A stretch of DNA of 64,000 nucleotides from CBEULR01 sp965544035 (GTDB lineage: Bacteria; Bacillota; Desulfotomaculia; Desulfotomaculales; Desulforudaceae), in assembly GCA_965544035.1 (NCBI GenBank), contig CBEULR010000008.1:1-64000 (forward strand), written 5' to 3'. Under the pieces are notes generated by a model. It was not told the DNA's origin, searched no databases, and saw nothing but the letters and a program-made list of their open reading frames with translations. The translations under genes were made by a program, and so were the position numbers. This document shows, in pieces, positions 10,001 through 18,673 of the stretch. How positions within the stretch are numbered: the stretch's first letter is position 1; each line of letters opens with the position of its first letter.

Positions 10001-10456
10001 AACATCTCCGTGAAGCACCATACTCGCGGGTTCACCGGCGAGACAACCGCTGAGTGCAATCAGGCCCTCCGCGTGACCGGCCAAGAGTTCCTTGTCAACC
10101 CGGGGCTTGTAGTAAAAACCGTGTGTGTATCCACGAGAAACCACGGCGAGTAGATTGCGAAACCCCGTCTCGTTTTCGGCGAGAAGAACCAAATGCGTCA
10201 TCTTCTCATCGATGCCTGATTGCTTATCCTGCATCCCGCGCGGCGCGACATACACTTCGCACCCGAGCACAGGCTTAATACCTGCTTTCCGACAGGCCTT
10301 ATAGAAATCGACGATGCCGAACATGCTCCCGTGATCGGTCAAGGCCAGAGCGGGCATTTCACACCTGACCGCCGCCTCGACCAGATCGCCGATCCGGGCG
10401 GCACCATCCAAAAGACTATACTCCGAATGCACGTGTAGGTGTACAAAATCCTGCAA
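7055..10456 (-). CDS. dnaE: DNA polymerase III alpha subunit
   Basis: Replicative C-family polymerase. At 1133 residues it has the PHP domain first (HLHVHSEYSLLDGAA at residues 6-20), then the polymerase core with PDIDIDFCYERR, which carries catalytic aspartates, helix-hairpin-helix segments, and a C-terminal OB-fold region (about 960-1060). This is the DnaE1/DnaE3-like form; Firmicutes usually also have PolC, which is not in this window. The start is a TTG at 10456 with GGGAGGAAA six bases before it, a strong ribosome site. The gene is followed, after 92 bp carrying its own promoter, by mtrB. Confidence 0.96.
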   Translation of the reverse strand: MQDFVHLHVHSEYSLLDGAARIGDLVEAAVRCEMPALALTDHGSMFGIVDFYKACRKAGIKPVLGCEVYVAPRGMQDKQSGIDEKMTHLVLLAENETGFRNLLAVVSRGYTHGFYYKPRVDKELLAGHAEGLIALSGCLAGEPASMVLHGDVEKAKRAAAEYRDIFGAGNYYLELQDHGLQDQIQVNRELVRISSELNIPLVATNDIHYVKPADAEVQDILLCIQTGKTVNDPGRFRFESREFYFKSGREMAELFAEQPAAITNTLAIAERCSVNLDFDSYHLPEYRVPPNYDADSYLRELCYQGARKRYGELTEAVERRLNYELGVIREMQYSSYFLIVWDFVRFSREKGILVGPGRGSAAGSLVAYALGITNLDPLPYGLLFERFLNPERVSMPDIDIDFCYERRNEVIDYVFEKYGRDRVAQIITFGTMAARAAVRDVGRALGMPYGEVDRVAKLIPAELGMTIDKALATPELKALYDEDPQIKRLIDMARALEGTPRHASIHAAGVVIAKDKLTSHLPLYRTADGVVSTQFAKETVEELGLLKMDLLGLRTLTVIGDAVEMIRKDYGIRLDIEEIPLDDRATYDLLARGETVGVFQLESSGMRAILRELKPENFEDVVALVALYRPGPLGSGMVEDFIKRKHGETRVTYLHPKLEPILRDTYGVILYQEQVMRIASDLAGFSLGEADLLRRAMGKKKPEIIAGLRSQFIDGARANQVDPEVAGQIFDLMAYFAGYGFNKSHSAAYALITYQTAYLKANYPLQYMAALLTSVRDSADKISVFVEECKRMGIQVLPPDVNESRETFTTSNNSLRFGLAAVRNVGDAAVEAVIRERDKGGPFTDFVDFAKRLDGKVMNRRILESLIRAGAFASLGKSRAQMLAVLDDAISISQHAQKEKASNQMTLFGEWAGGATYELAYPDIPEFSSKEILAMEKDALGLYISGHPLEDYRDILRAVTTADTAELIEMPHGKDVVLGGLVTGLKRITTKKGDPMCFLEMEDLTGKVEVVVFPRTYERFRDVLAADSVILIRGTVDKSAGDTPKILADQLSGVEHEGVVKLIITEENQDVLNRVMDVLETYRGRCPVQIVSPGLKLGLRREYAVDVATPVLRKLKEILGNHRVLVHWGLTGM

Positions 10457-10616
10457 CTACGATTTCCTCCCATTGCTGGTTACTAATCAACACCACGGGG
10501 AAAAACAGACGGACATGTCAAACCCCGCCCCTTCTATTTCGGGAGTGAGCATTCGATTCCCTTCTTGGGTTCTGACACCAACAGGATGTTTGAACGAAGC
10601 CCGGTAACGGGGATTA

Positions 10617-11075
10617 TCAGACGAGACCCTTGAAACCCTGCTGTCTCAAAGCCTCGTAAAGCACCACCGCTACAGAGTTGGATAGGTTGAGAGAACGCAT
10701 TCCCGGGAGCATGGGAATGCGAATGCAGTATTCAGAGTAAGCATCCAGCAACGCCTGAGGAAGACCCTCCGTCTCCTTGCCGAAAACCAAGAACGCATCG
10801 GTGGGATAGGCAACGTCGGTATACGGCCGGCCGCCCCTTACCGAGGTAAAATAGAAGGGTCGGTCCGGATACACACGGCGCAAATCCTCAAAGGAATCGT
10901 GGTAGTGGACTTGCACAAAGCGCCAATAGTCCAGGCCGGCCCTCTTCAAATAGCGATCCGACGTCGAAAAGCCCAGTGGACGCACCAGATGCAGTGTGGC
11001 ACCGGTAGCCGCACAGGTTCGAGCAATGTTGCCCGTATTCTGCGGAATCAGAGGTTCGACCAACACAATGTCCAT
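10617..11075 (-). CDS. trmL: tRNA (cytidine(34)-2'-O)-methyltransferase
   Basis: SPOUT-class methyltransferase that methylates the wobble ribose in tRNA-Leu species. The 152 residues contain the family hallmarks: EPLIPQNTGNIARTCAATGA near the N-terminus, FGKETEGLP in the middle, and the knot segment IPMLPGMRSLNLSNSVAV at the C-terminus. Length equals E. coli TrmL (YibK). It is the second gene of a short group, ending just 2 bp after the CoA-binding protein gene. A 160-bp non-coding stretch separates it from dnaE. It holds no gene that I can see. Confidence 0.93.
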   Translation of the reverse strand: MDIVLVEPLIPQNTGNIARTCAATGATLHLVRPLGFSTSDRYLKRAGLDYWRFVQVHYHDSFEDLRRVYPDRPFYFTSVRGGRPYTDVAYPTDAFLVFGKETEGLPQALLDAYSEYCIRIPMLPGMRSLNLSNSVAVVLYEALRQQGFKGLV

Positions 11076-11077
11076 AT

Positions 11078-11491
11078 TCAGAGCCCCAACCGGCGGTGCT
11101 CGGTCATGATGCAGCGGTTCATGACCATCATAATGTTCCCGGCCTGCGCCACGCGCGCTGCTTCCTCATTTTCGATTCCCAGCTGGAGCCACACCGCAGC
11201 CGGACGGATGGCAAGAGCGCTCGTGACTACGGGTAAGACTTCCTCACTCCGCCGGAAGACATTAACGATATCCACCGGCACCGGTATATCCTCCAGCCGT
11301 CTGTACACCTTCTCGCCCAGGATCTCTTCACCACGCGGATATACGGGAATAATGCGGTACCCCTTCTCCTGCATATAGGCTGCTACCCGGTTGCTGTCTC
11401 GATGAGGTTTTGGTGAGAGCCCGACGACAGCGATCGTGCGGCTTCGTCTGAGCAGGTCGGTCAGTTCGGGGTCTCCCGGATTCAGGTACAT
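11078..11491 (-). CDS. CoA-binding domain protein (YccU type)
   Basis: A 137-residue single Rossmann-fold CoA-binding protein of the YccU family. The N-terminal RTIAVVGLSPKPHRDSNRVA loop, IIPVYPRGEEILGEKVY and the C-terminal VMNRCIMTEHRR are diagnostic. The frame is open to 11512, but the ATG at 11491 has GGGAGG seven bases before it and fits family starts. CoA binding is known for family members; the cellular role is not settled. It precedes trmL by 2 bp, and the two are likely co-transcribed. Confidence 0.88.
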   Translation of the reverse strand: MYLNPGDPELTDLLRRSRTIAVVGLSPKPHRDSNRVAAYMQEKGYRIIPVYPRGEEILGEKVYRRLEDIPVPVDIVNVFRRSEEVLPVVTSALAIRPAAVWLQLGIENEEAARVAQAGNIMMVMNRCIMTEHRRLGL

Positions 11492-11584
11492 TGAATTCCC
11501 TCCCGGACACATCGCTTATACTAATAATAAAACTCCAAACCCTGGCAAGCAAGGCTGTCGGCCGGCCCGTGAGTTCAATCACGG

Positions 11585-12151
11585 CTAGAAGTCATCGTCG
11601 ACGTGGCTCGGGTAAGTGAGGATTATCCTCTTCAATGTTTGACCGGCATCCACCCCATTGGGATTAACAATGCCGTCTTCCACATCAAAGTCGAAGATTA
11701 CGGCGGCGCCGTCCTCGACTTTGAAGACGCCGGTCAACACCCCGCCATGAATACTCTCCGGTTCGGAATACCTACTGCGGTATATTGCGAACACTGATTC
11801 CGCGGTGTCGCCTATTCTTGCACCCAGATTGGTAGCCGCCTCCGGAGCAGTCGACCTGATCTCCATTACACTCCCGGATTTCCGGCCGATGTAAACCTTT
11901 GTGCCGTCACTGTATTCCCAGATACTGAATGCTTCCGGGAAATGTCCCGCTTCCTCATGTTCCGTCTCTTGATACTCCAGTCCCAGTTTTTCCTGCACAA
12001 CCTCCTTGGAATCACCCAGGCTCACCCCGCATACACTCGGCCTTGCAAAACCATCCACGGCGTTGGACTCCGGAGACTTATCGGCACCACATCCTGCCGG
12101 AGCCGCAGCCATTAGAAACGCGAGCAACAGTGCAACAATCCTCTTCAGCAT
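11585..12151 (-). CDS. hypothetical lipoprotein
   Basis: Not recognised as a named family. The 188-residue product opens with a typical lipoprotein signal: MLKR, a hydrophobic stretch, then APAGC with the lipid-anchored cysteine at residue 21. The mature part is acidic, with two similar halves built around short beta-rich patterns (VCGVSLGDSKEVVQEKLGLE and, later, NLGARIGDTAESVFAIY). This suggests a duplicated small fold of the kind seen in SmpA/BLIP-like or stalk-type lipoproteins; that is only inference. It lies 93 bp upstream of the CoA-binding gene on the same strand. Confidence 0.7.
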   Translation of the reverse strand: MLKRIVALLLAFLMAAAPAGCGADKSPESNAVDGFARPSVCGVSLGDSKEVVQEKLGLEYQETEHEEAGHFPEAFSIWEYSDGTKVYIGRKSGSVMEIRSTAPEAATNLGARIGDTAESVFAIYRSRYSEPESIHGGVLTGVFKVEDGAAVIFDFDVEDGIVNPNGVDAGQTLKRIILTYPSHVDDDF

Positions 12152-12175
12152 TCAACACGACCCTCTTTCCAGCTC

Positions 12176-12275
12176 GTTCCCGACTTGTTCCCGACAAATT
12201 TGCCGTCCATAACCGTCCATACTTCATGATAACAGACGACACTCTCTTTACCGGAGATTTCTTTACCGGGGATTT
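12176..12275. repeat. three adjacent short tandem duplications
   Basis: Inside the 276-bp divergent gap between the lipoprotein gene and the DUF4912 gene, three different short units are each doubled. GTTCCCGAC occurs at 12176 and 12187 (period 11). CCGTCCATA occurs at 12203 and 12213 (period 10). A 15-bp unit beginning CTTTACCGG occurs at 12246 and 12261 with one mismatch. The rest of the gap is AT-rich and must hold the promoters of both divergent units; I see no clear promoter pair. Confidence 0.7.
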
Positions 12276-12427
12276 CTATTGTTATCAACCCATCTCAAAA
12301 AAAACGGTATCCAGAATTTCAATATGTTTTTTTCATTAAAGCTTTTTGCTCCGGGAATAATAGGATCAGTCATGGCACACTACTGTTACTATTCGTTCGT
12401 TATTACAATTTTTGAAGGGGGATGGAT

Positions 12428-13168
12428 ATGACGGCTCTTCTGTGGGCCATTGCCGTTGGCTTGGCTCTTTTGACTTTGGGCGTTTTTTTATGGCCGCGAT
12501 TGGGCATTCAGCGTAAGCCGCGCCCGGAGCAAAACGCCGGCGGCGAACTCGGAATGGAACTGGCCGAAGAAATTATCGTTCCACCCTATTATCCGGACCA
12601 GCCACGTGATGCACGTGAATACATACCCGAACCTCCTGTACAGTACGGGCGGGATCGGCTGATTCTATTAGCGCGTGATCCTAATTGGCTGTATGCCTAT
12701 TGGGAGGTATCGGCCACAACACAAGAGAACCTCCGGCAGGAATTGGGCACAACAGTAGAGGACAGCCGCCCGGTTTTGCGCCTGTACGATGTCACCGGCG
12801 TTGATTTTAACGGTACCAACGCCAACAGTTATGTGGACATTCCCATTGATGAACATGCCGATAACTGGCATTTGGAGGTGTCGCGGCCGAATCGGGTCTT
12901 CTGCGTTGATCTGGGGCGTATACTGCCCGGGGGCCGGTTCATTACCGTTCTGCGCTCCAATACTGTGCAGACCCCCCGAGCCGGGATCTCCGACTGCCTC
13001 GATGAAGAATGGATGTGGCTGGAAGGAGTATACCGCTCTTTTACCCGCTACCAGGGTGGGGCAAGTTCACCGGTATTGATTGAAGAACACGGACGTATGG
13101 ACCTGTTCCCGGAAGGAATCAGTTCGCCGACTCTCTTCGAATCACGCAAAGGAGATAGACATGTCTAA
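12428..13168 (+). CDS. DUF4912 domain membrane-anchored protein
   Basis: Begins with one membrane helix (about residues 4-22), followed by a basic stretch and a DUF4912 domain. The domain is recognised by GRDRLILLARDPNWLYAYWEVS and the later VDIPIDEHADNWHLEV. DUF4912 proteins are often beside GH57 enzymes, suggesting a carbohydrate-related, perhaps binding, role, but no activity is known. An in-frame ATG also lies at 12422; the one at 12428 has GAAGGGGG at better spacing. The stop overlaps the GH57 start by 8 bp, so the two are translationally coupled. Confidence 0.82.
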   Translation: MTALLWAIAVGLALLTLGVFLWPRLGIQRKPRPEQNAGGELGMELAEEIIVPPYYPDQPRDAREYIPEPPVQYGRDRLILLARDPNWLYAYWEVSATTQENLRQELGTTVEDSRPVLRLYDVTGVDFNGTNANSYVDIPIDEHADNWHLEVSRPNRVFCVDLGRILPGGRFITVLRSNTVQTPRAGISDCLDEEWMWLEGVYRSFTRYQGGASSPVLIEEHGRMDLFPEGISSPTLFESRKGDRHV

Positions 13169-14738
13169 AGGATACCTGGCTATAGTACTGCACGCTCATC
13201 TTCCCTTTGTGCGTCACCCGGAACATCACTTCTCACTCGAAGAACGCTGGTTCTACGAGGCTATGTCCGAATGCTATATTCCGCTGATTTGGACATTCGA
13301 GAAGCTTCTGCACGATGAGATCCCTTTCAAGTGCACGCTGTCACTCTCGCCGCCTCTCTTGTGCATGCTTGATGACCCCCTGCTTCAAGACCGTTATATA
13401 AAACACCTGGAGGGGCTTATTGAACTGAGCGACAAGGAAGTGCAGCGCACCAAAGGTACAGCTTTTGAACCGGTTGCTCAAATGTATCAGTGCCGGTTTC
13501 GAGGGGTGTACGACACCTTTTGCCGGAGATACAACCGCAACCTGATCAACGCCTTTAAGGCTTTAAGAGACAGCGGATCCTTGGAAATCATCACTTCGGC
13601 GGCAACTCACGGATACCTGCCGCTGATGATGGTAAATCCGGAAGCTGTACGTGCTCAAATCAGCATGGGCGTGAAGACATTTGAAAGGTTTTTCGGTTCA
13701 AGACCCAATGGCATCTGGCTGCCTGAATGTGCCTACGCACCGGGTATTGACGGCATTTTGAAGGATCACGGTATCAAATACTTTTTCACCGATTCCCACG
13801 GTGTTCTGTTTGCCGACCGGCGCCCTCGATACGGCATATTTGCCCCGATCTACTGCCCCACCGGTGTCGCCGCTTTCGGCCGCGACATCGAGTCTTCAAA
13901 ACAAGTCTGGAGCGCGAGGGAGGGCTACCCGGGCGATTTTGATTATCGCGAATACTACCGCGATATCGGATTTGAACTTGATTATGATTATATCAGCCGC
14001 TATATACACCCGGACGGGATCCGGATTCACACCGGTCTGAAATACTACCGGATCACCGGTCGCAAAACCGAACACAAGGAACCGTATGTGCCTGAATGGG
14101 CCGAACATAAGGCCTCGATACACGCAGGGAACTTTGTTTTCAACCGTGAACATCAGGTCGATTATCTGTGCAAACATATGGAACGCCCTCCGCTCATCGT
14201 CGCACCGTATGATGCGGAGCTGTTCGGGCACTGGTGGTTTGAAGGTCCGCGATGGCTGGAACTGCTGATGCGCCGAGTTGCGGAGAACAACAGACTGGAA
14301 ACCACTACGCCGTCCGAGTATCTAAAACGGTTTCCGTGCAACCAAGTGGCTACACCCTGCATCTCCAGTTGGGGAGACAAAGGGTATCACGAGGTCTGGC
14401 TTCAGGAGCGCAATCACTGGATCTACCGGCATCTACACTGGGCCGCCGACGAGATGATAAGGCTGGCCCGAGAGCATCCGCAGCCCGGCGATACCCTGCG
14501 CCGTGCCCTGAACCAGGCAGCGCGTGAACTGCTGTTGGCACAAGCAAGCGACTGGGCGTTCATCATGGCTACCGGAACGATGGTTGACTACGCCGTGCGC
14601 CGGACGAAGCGTCATCTCGCCAACTTTAAGGGAATCTGGCATCAGATATATGAACAGCGCCTCGAGCCTGACTGGATCGCCGAACTTGAACACCGGAACA
14701 ACGTGTTCCCGGACATCGATTACCGGGTTTACGCGTAA
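13161..14738 (+). CDS. GH57 1,4-alpha-glucan branching enzyme-like protein
   Basis: Glycoside hydrolase family 57 protein of the DUF1957 branching-enzyme type, which makes alpha-1,6 branches in glycogen-like polymers. The 525 residues start with HAHLPFVRHPEHHFSLEERW, contain WLPECAYAPG with the catalytic glutamate, and PYDAELFGHWWFEGP with the catalytic aspartate. The ATG at 13161 follows AAAGGAG and lies inside the end of the DUF4912 gene; the open frame extends to 13080 but without a ribosome site. It is convergent with the nucleotidyltransferase and GT4 genes, and together they suggest storage or cell-bound alpha-glucan synthesis. Confidence 0.9.
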   Translation: MSKGYLAIVLHAHLPFVRHPEHHFSLEERWFYEAMSECYIPLIWTFEKLLHDEIPFKCTLSLSPPLLCMLDDPLLQDRYIKHLEGLIELSDKEVQRTKGTAFEPVAQMYQCRFRGVYDTFCRRYNRNLINAFKALRDSGSLEIITSAATHGYLPLMMVNPEAVRAQISMGVKTFERFFGSRPNGIWLPECAYAPGIDGILKDHGIKYFFTDSHGVLFADRRPRYGIFAPIYCPTGVAAFGRDIESSKQVWSAREGYPGDFDYREYYRDIGFELDYDYISRYIHPDGIRIHTGLKYYRITGRKTEHKEPYVPEWAEHKASIHAGNFVFNREHQVDYLCKHMERPPLIVAPYDAELFGHWWFEGPRWLELLMRRVAENNRLETTTPSEYLKRFPCNQVATPCISSWGDKGYHEVWLQERNHWIYRHLHWAADEMIRLAREHPQPGDTLRRALNQAARELLLAQASDWAFIMATGTMVDYAVRRTKRHLANFKGIWHQIYEQRLEPDWIAELEHRNNVFPDIDYRVYA

Positions 14739-14789
14739 ACAGTGTCAAATATTGTGCCCAGCTACCAACCATATTAGGGCGCACAGCGA

Positions 14790-14816
14790 AAAGATCTCCA
14801 TCGCTTGGAGATCTTT
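14790..14816. terminator. bidirectional terminator hairpin
   Basis: A perfect 10-bp stem, AAAGATCTCC with GGAGATCTTT and a 7-base loop, sits in the 105-bp gap between the convergent GH57 and nucleotidyltransferase genes. The stem ends in short T runs on both strands, so it can end transcription from either side. Confidence 0.7.
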
Positions 14817-14843
14817 CACTGTTCGAGACTTCTTGCTGAACTC

Positions 14844-17324
14844 TTAATGAATGGTCGGAGGGGTATTCTCAGCAGATGAAGTGTCGGTAAAGTTCTTGAT
14901 GCGGTTTATATACATCTCGGTGAGTGAGTCCGCGATTTCCATTGAAACCCCTTCACTAAATACTTTGCACCGCGGTTCATCCGGGTCGGGGAGCACCAGG
15001 GCCCACCCATCCGGATGAAAAACCTTGACACCGTCGATCAGCTCTATACTTGCCTCGCCTTCGGCTTCAATCAGCTTTCGGATAACCCGTCCCTTTGCTT
15101 CCCAGGATACCGGAACATCCCGCTCGGCTTTGTAAATGGGAGGTATCTCATCGATCAGGCTCGAGAGGCTACATTTCTCACGCGCCAAAAGCGACAAAAC
15201 GTGCGCCAAAGCGGCCAGAGAGTCAAAATGCAATAAGAATTGCCGCATATCCTCGGCCATAACCTTTTGCACAAAATCCTGCGGAGCGGTCTTTGTGCGC
15301 ACTACCCGTCCCCGGTAGCGTTTCGCGATCTGTTCAAGCGCCCGGCTTGCGCTGACCGGAGCATACACCGTTTTTCCACCGCTTTTCAAGACATACAAGG
15401 TCATCAGCGCCAATAGCAGGTCGTCCTGGATCACCCTTCCCCGTTCATCGATCAGAATCAGGTGTTCGGCGTCGGCATCGATTACCGCTCCCGCCACCGC
15501 CTTCCGCCGAACCACCAGTCCTGCCGCCTCGTCCACCATTTGTCTAAGGTCGGACCACTTCAAGGGGTAATCACCGTCTTTGTTTATGGCTGCGGGGACA
15601 AGGATCAGCCCCAGCCTTTCCGCGATGGCCCGCAGGCACGGTTCGAGGTGCGCCTCGCAACTCACGACGAGCACGCCGGCACTCGTGAACTGATCGTTCT
15701 CAATCCCGGACAGTAAAAACTTCACGTATTGATCCAGTACCTCTACCGGTCCCTTTGTGGTGAGGATTTCCCCGGCGGGAACCCGGGTATAGTCTTCCCT
15801 GGCAAACAGGTTCTCAATTTTCCGTTCAGAGGACCGGGACAGATTACCACCAACACTGTCGGTAAACAGGATGGTTACCCGACCGTCCCGCTCTTTCGAA
15901 AGCTTGAAGTGCATCCCGCCTCTGCAGCCGAACTCGCGTACCGCAAAACGGTGCAAAGGGGTGGTGGGCGCCGACGCTTCCAAAACTTCGATACCGGCAC
16001 TTTGAAGTCCGGCCGCGGCAGCCCCGGCCAGCATGCGGGAAGCCGGAAAACCGTCACTGGAGACCACAACCGGACTGCCCGGATCAAAGATTGACCCGAA
16101 AACGGCCCCCAACTGCGCACAGAACTCGGGGGTGATCTCCACGTTGACGAGACCGGCGACACCCTCATGTCCGAATAGATGCTTGGTTTGCCTTGTGCCC
16201 CAGACCAGGCTCTTGTTCACTATCGTTTCCTTCTCGATTACCTTGTGCGGCCAAAGCTTCACTTCGGGCTTCAGTGTTGCTCGCTCTCTGATTACCGAAT
16301 GGTCGCCCACGACGGCACCCTCAAATATGCCGGCACCGGCCTGAACCTGAACGCCGGTACCCACGATCGCCCCGCGTAATGCGACGCCCTGCCCGACAAA
16401 AGAGTGATTCCAGATAATGCTCCGTTTGACCGAAACCCCATCCTGGAGCATACAACCGTCCCCGATGACGCTGTATTTTTCCAGGCACACTCCGGATCCG
16501 ATTCGGCTGTTGCTCCCCAGAACCACCGGACCTTCTATCTTAACATCTTCGGGCAGATGCACATTGTCCCCGACCCAGACTTGGGGCGCAATTTCCCTGC
16601 CCGGGATGTGTAGAGCCACCTTCCCGCTCAGCGCGTCGTAGTGTGCCTGGCGGTATTGTTCCAGATTGCCGATGTCACACCAGTAACCGGACAGCACCAA
16701 ACCAAACAGGCGCTGGTTTTCCCGCAGCAGAAGCGGGAACAGATCCTTAGAAAAATCGAACTTTTGATTTGGTGCAAAATATTCGAGAACATCGGGTTCA
16801 AGCACATAAATCCCGGTATTCACCGTATCGCTGAAGACTTCCCCCCAGCTCGGCTTTTCCAGGAAACGCACGATCTGCCCATCCCGGCCGGTGATGACAA
16901 CCCCGTATTCAAGAGGACACTCGACCCTGGTGAGCACCAGTGTTCCGATGGCCTGGTTTGCGCGGTGGAAATCCAGCGCCCTCGAGAGATCAAGGTCGGT
17001 CAGCGCGTCTCCGCTGATGACGATGAAGGTCTCATCGAGAAATGACTCCGCGTTCTTCACACTCCCGGCGGTGCCGAGCGGGGATTCCTCCACGAAATAA
17101 TGCAGCTTGACGCCCATTTCAGAGCCGTCACCGAAATACTCTCTGATCGCCTCCGGCAGATACTGAAGGGTAACTCCGATTTCGGTAATGCCGTGTTTTT
17201 TCAGCAAGTCGATGCAGTACGCCATTATCGGGCGGTTCAATACGGGCACCAACGGTTTGGGACGGTTGCAGGTCAAGGGGCGCAGGCGGGAGCCCTCGCC
17301 TCCGGCCATAATAATCGCCTTCAT
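14844..17324 (-). CDS. sugar-nucleotidyltransferase with degenerate phosphomannomutase domain
   Basis: An 826-residue protein. Residues 1-230 are a nucleotidyltransferase with the signature GGEGSRLRPLTCNRPKPLVP. About 250-370 is a left-handed beta-helix of hexapeptide repeats. The rest has the outline of a phosphoglucomutase/phosphomannomutase. The first part should make an NDP-sugar (GDP-mannose or NDP-glucose). The mutase part appears inactive: the phosphoserine loop TASHNP, the metal loop DGDxDR (here DADAEH), the GExSGH loop and the RxSGTEP loop are all changed. The start at 17324 follows GGAGG; the open frame runs to 17516 without support. It lies 37 bp after the GT4 gene, whose substrate it may supply. 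Confidence 0.88.
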   Translation of the reverse strand: MKAIIMAGGEGSRLRPLTCNRPKPLVPVLNRPIMAYCIDLLKKHGITEIGVTLQYLPEAIREYFGDGSEMGVKLHYFVEESPLGTAGSVKNAESFLDETFIVISGDALTDLDLSRALDFHRANQAIGTLVLTRVECPLEYGVVITGRDGQIVRFLEKPSWGEVFSDTVNTGIYVLEPDVLEYFAPNQKFDFSKDLFPLLLRENQRLFGLVLSGYWCDIGNLEQYRQAHYDALSGKVALHIPGREIAPQVWVGDNVHLPEDVKIEGPVVLGSNSRIGSGVCLEKYSVIGDGCMLQDGVSVKRSIIWNHSFVGQGVALRGAIVGTGVQVQAGAGIFEGAVVGDHSVIRERATLKPEVKLWPHKVIEKETIVNKSLVWGTRQTKHLFGHEGVAGLVNVEITPEFCAQLGAVFGSIFDPGSPVVVSSDGFPASRMLAGAAAAGLQSAGIEVLEASAPTTPLHRFAVREFGCRGGMHFKLSKERDGRVTILFTDSVGGNLSRSSERKIENLFAREDYTRVPAGEILTTKGPVEVLDQYVKFLLSGIENDQFTSAGVLVVSCEAHLEPCLRAIAERLGLILVPAAINKDGDYPLKWSDLRQMVDEAAGLVVRRKAVAGAVIDADAEHLILIDERGRVIQDDLLLALMTLYVLKSGGKTVYAPVSASRALEQIAKRYRGRVVRTKTAPQDFVQKVMAEDMRQFLLHFDSLAALAHVLSLLAREKCSLSSLIDEIPPIYKAERDVPVSWEAKGRVIRKLIEAEGEASIELIDGVKVFHPDGWALVLPDPDEPRCKVFSEGVSMEIADSLTEMYINRIKNFTDTSSAENTPPTIH

Positions 17325-17361
17325 TTGACAGCCTCCAAGAAAATGTGTTGTTTGAAAGTCT

Positions 17362-18618
17362 CTAGGAATATCTTTCGAACATCTGATAAACGCGGCCGAA
17401 AATCCGTCCGGGGCGTTCGACTCGGGCTGGCCATCTCGACCGGGCGTGCTCGCTGCGTACCTCCTGGTAGGTTTGTTTTGTTTCACGCGCAATCTTGCCC
17501 CAATCATACTGTTCAACCACTTTGCGGTAGGCCTTCTCCTTCATTTTTTCCGCAAAGTCAGGCCGGCTCAGCATGAGGTTGATATTGAGGGCCAGTGAGT
17601 GACTATCTCCGGGATAAACCTTGAGTCCTTCCACGCCGTGATCGATAATCTCACTCATCCCGCCGGTATCGGCTACAATAACCGGTGTCCGGGCAGCCAT
17701 CGCTTCCAGGGCGACGATCCCGAAGGGCTCGTAAAGGCTTGGGAAAACCGCGACGTCCGCCCAGTGGTACAGCGCGTTGCGGACCTCTTCGTTGACAAAC
17801 CCGGTAAAATAGACGCGGTTGTCGATTCCCAGCCTCCGTGCCTGGTAACGCAGTTGGTCCTCGTGCGGTCCTTTGCCGCCGATCACAAACTTGGTGTTCG
17901 GATGATGAGCGAGCACCTGGGGCACGGCATCAAGCAGCACCTGCACCCCTTTCTCTCGGACCAGACGGCCGACAAAGAATACGATTCGCTCGTTATCGGC
18001 GGCATAAGAATTCCGGGACAGCTTACCCGGATGATATACGAAGTTGTCCGGGTTTACACCGTTATGAATGATACGCATTTTATCGGAGGGAAGCTGGAAG
18101 ATGTAATTCAGTTCATTCTGCATATATCTGCTGCAGACGATGACTTTCCAGGCTTCATATGTAAGCCACCATTCGATACTGCTGATGTAATTCTGGGTCG
18201 CGTTGTGCAAGCCGTTGTTCCGCCCGAATTCGGTGGCGTGAATGGTCGCAATCAGAGGCTTTTGTATCGAATGTTTGAGTGCGCGTGCCGCAAACGCCAC
18301 CAGCCAGTCATGCGCGTGGATCACGTGCGGTTCACCGATCTCCCGAAGTACAGGAATAATTCTTTCCAGAATCGCCACGTTGAACTGCAGAGCCCAGGCG
18401 GGGAAATCAGGTGCGGAGACCTGATAAGGAGTGACCCGGTAGACGTGTACGCCGTTCACATTCTCATAATCAGGCGCTCCTGATGTACCACAGGTAAACA
18501 GATGAATCTCCACCCCCTCGCGCACCATTGCCAGGGTCAAATCGTACACGTGCCGGGCCAACCCACCTACCGTTTTCGGTGGATACTCCCAGGAAAGCAT
18601 GAATACCCTCAAGTACAC
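17362..18618 (-). CDS. family 4 glycosyltransferase (glycogen synthase-like)
   Basis: GT-B fold glycosyltransferase, 418 residues. The N-terminal MLSWEYPPKTVGGLARHVYD is typical of GT4 glycogen/alpha-glucan synthases, and the C-terminal half has VFFVGRLVREKG and PSLYEPFGIVALEAMA, the GT4 donor site with its EPFGIVALE glutamates. The start is uncertain: GTG at 18618 is only two bases from GGAGG, while TTG at 18612 has eight-base spacing. With the upstream-lying nucleotidyltransferase partner and the GH57 enzyme it likely builds a glucan polymer. Substrate is inferred from context. Confidence 0.87.
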   Translation of the reverse strand: MYLRVFMLSWEYPPKTVGGLARHVYDLTLAMVREGVEIHLFTCGTSGAPDYENVNGVHVYRVTPYQVSAPDFPAWALQFNVAILERIIPVLREIGEPHVIHAHDWLVAFAARALKHSIQKPLIATIHATEFGRNNGLHNATQNYISSIEWWLTYEAWKVIVCSRYMQNELNYIFQLPSDKMRIIHNGVNPDNFVYHPGKLSRNSYAADNERIVFFVGRLVREKGVQVLLDAVPQVLAHHPNTKFVIGGKGPHEDQLRYQARRLGIDNRVYFTGFVNEEVRNALYHWADVAVFPSLYEPFGIVALEAMAARTPVIVADTGGMSEIIDHGVEGLKVYPGDSHSLALNINLMLSRPDFAEKMKEKAYRKVVEQYDWGKIARETKQTYQEVRSEHARSRWPARVERPGRIFGRVYQMFERYS

Positions 18619-18673
18619 TTCCTCCCATCCGTCGTATGATCATTAGGCTTTAGTCTTCCTTCCAAGGCGTGGA

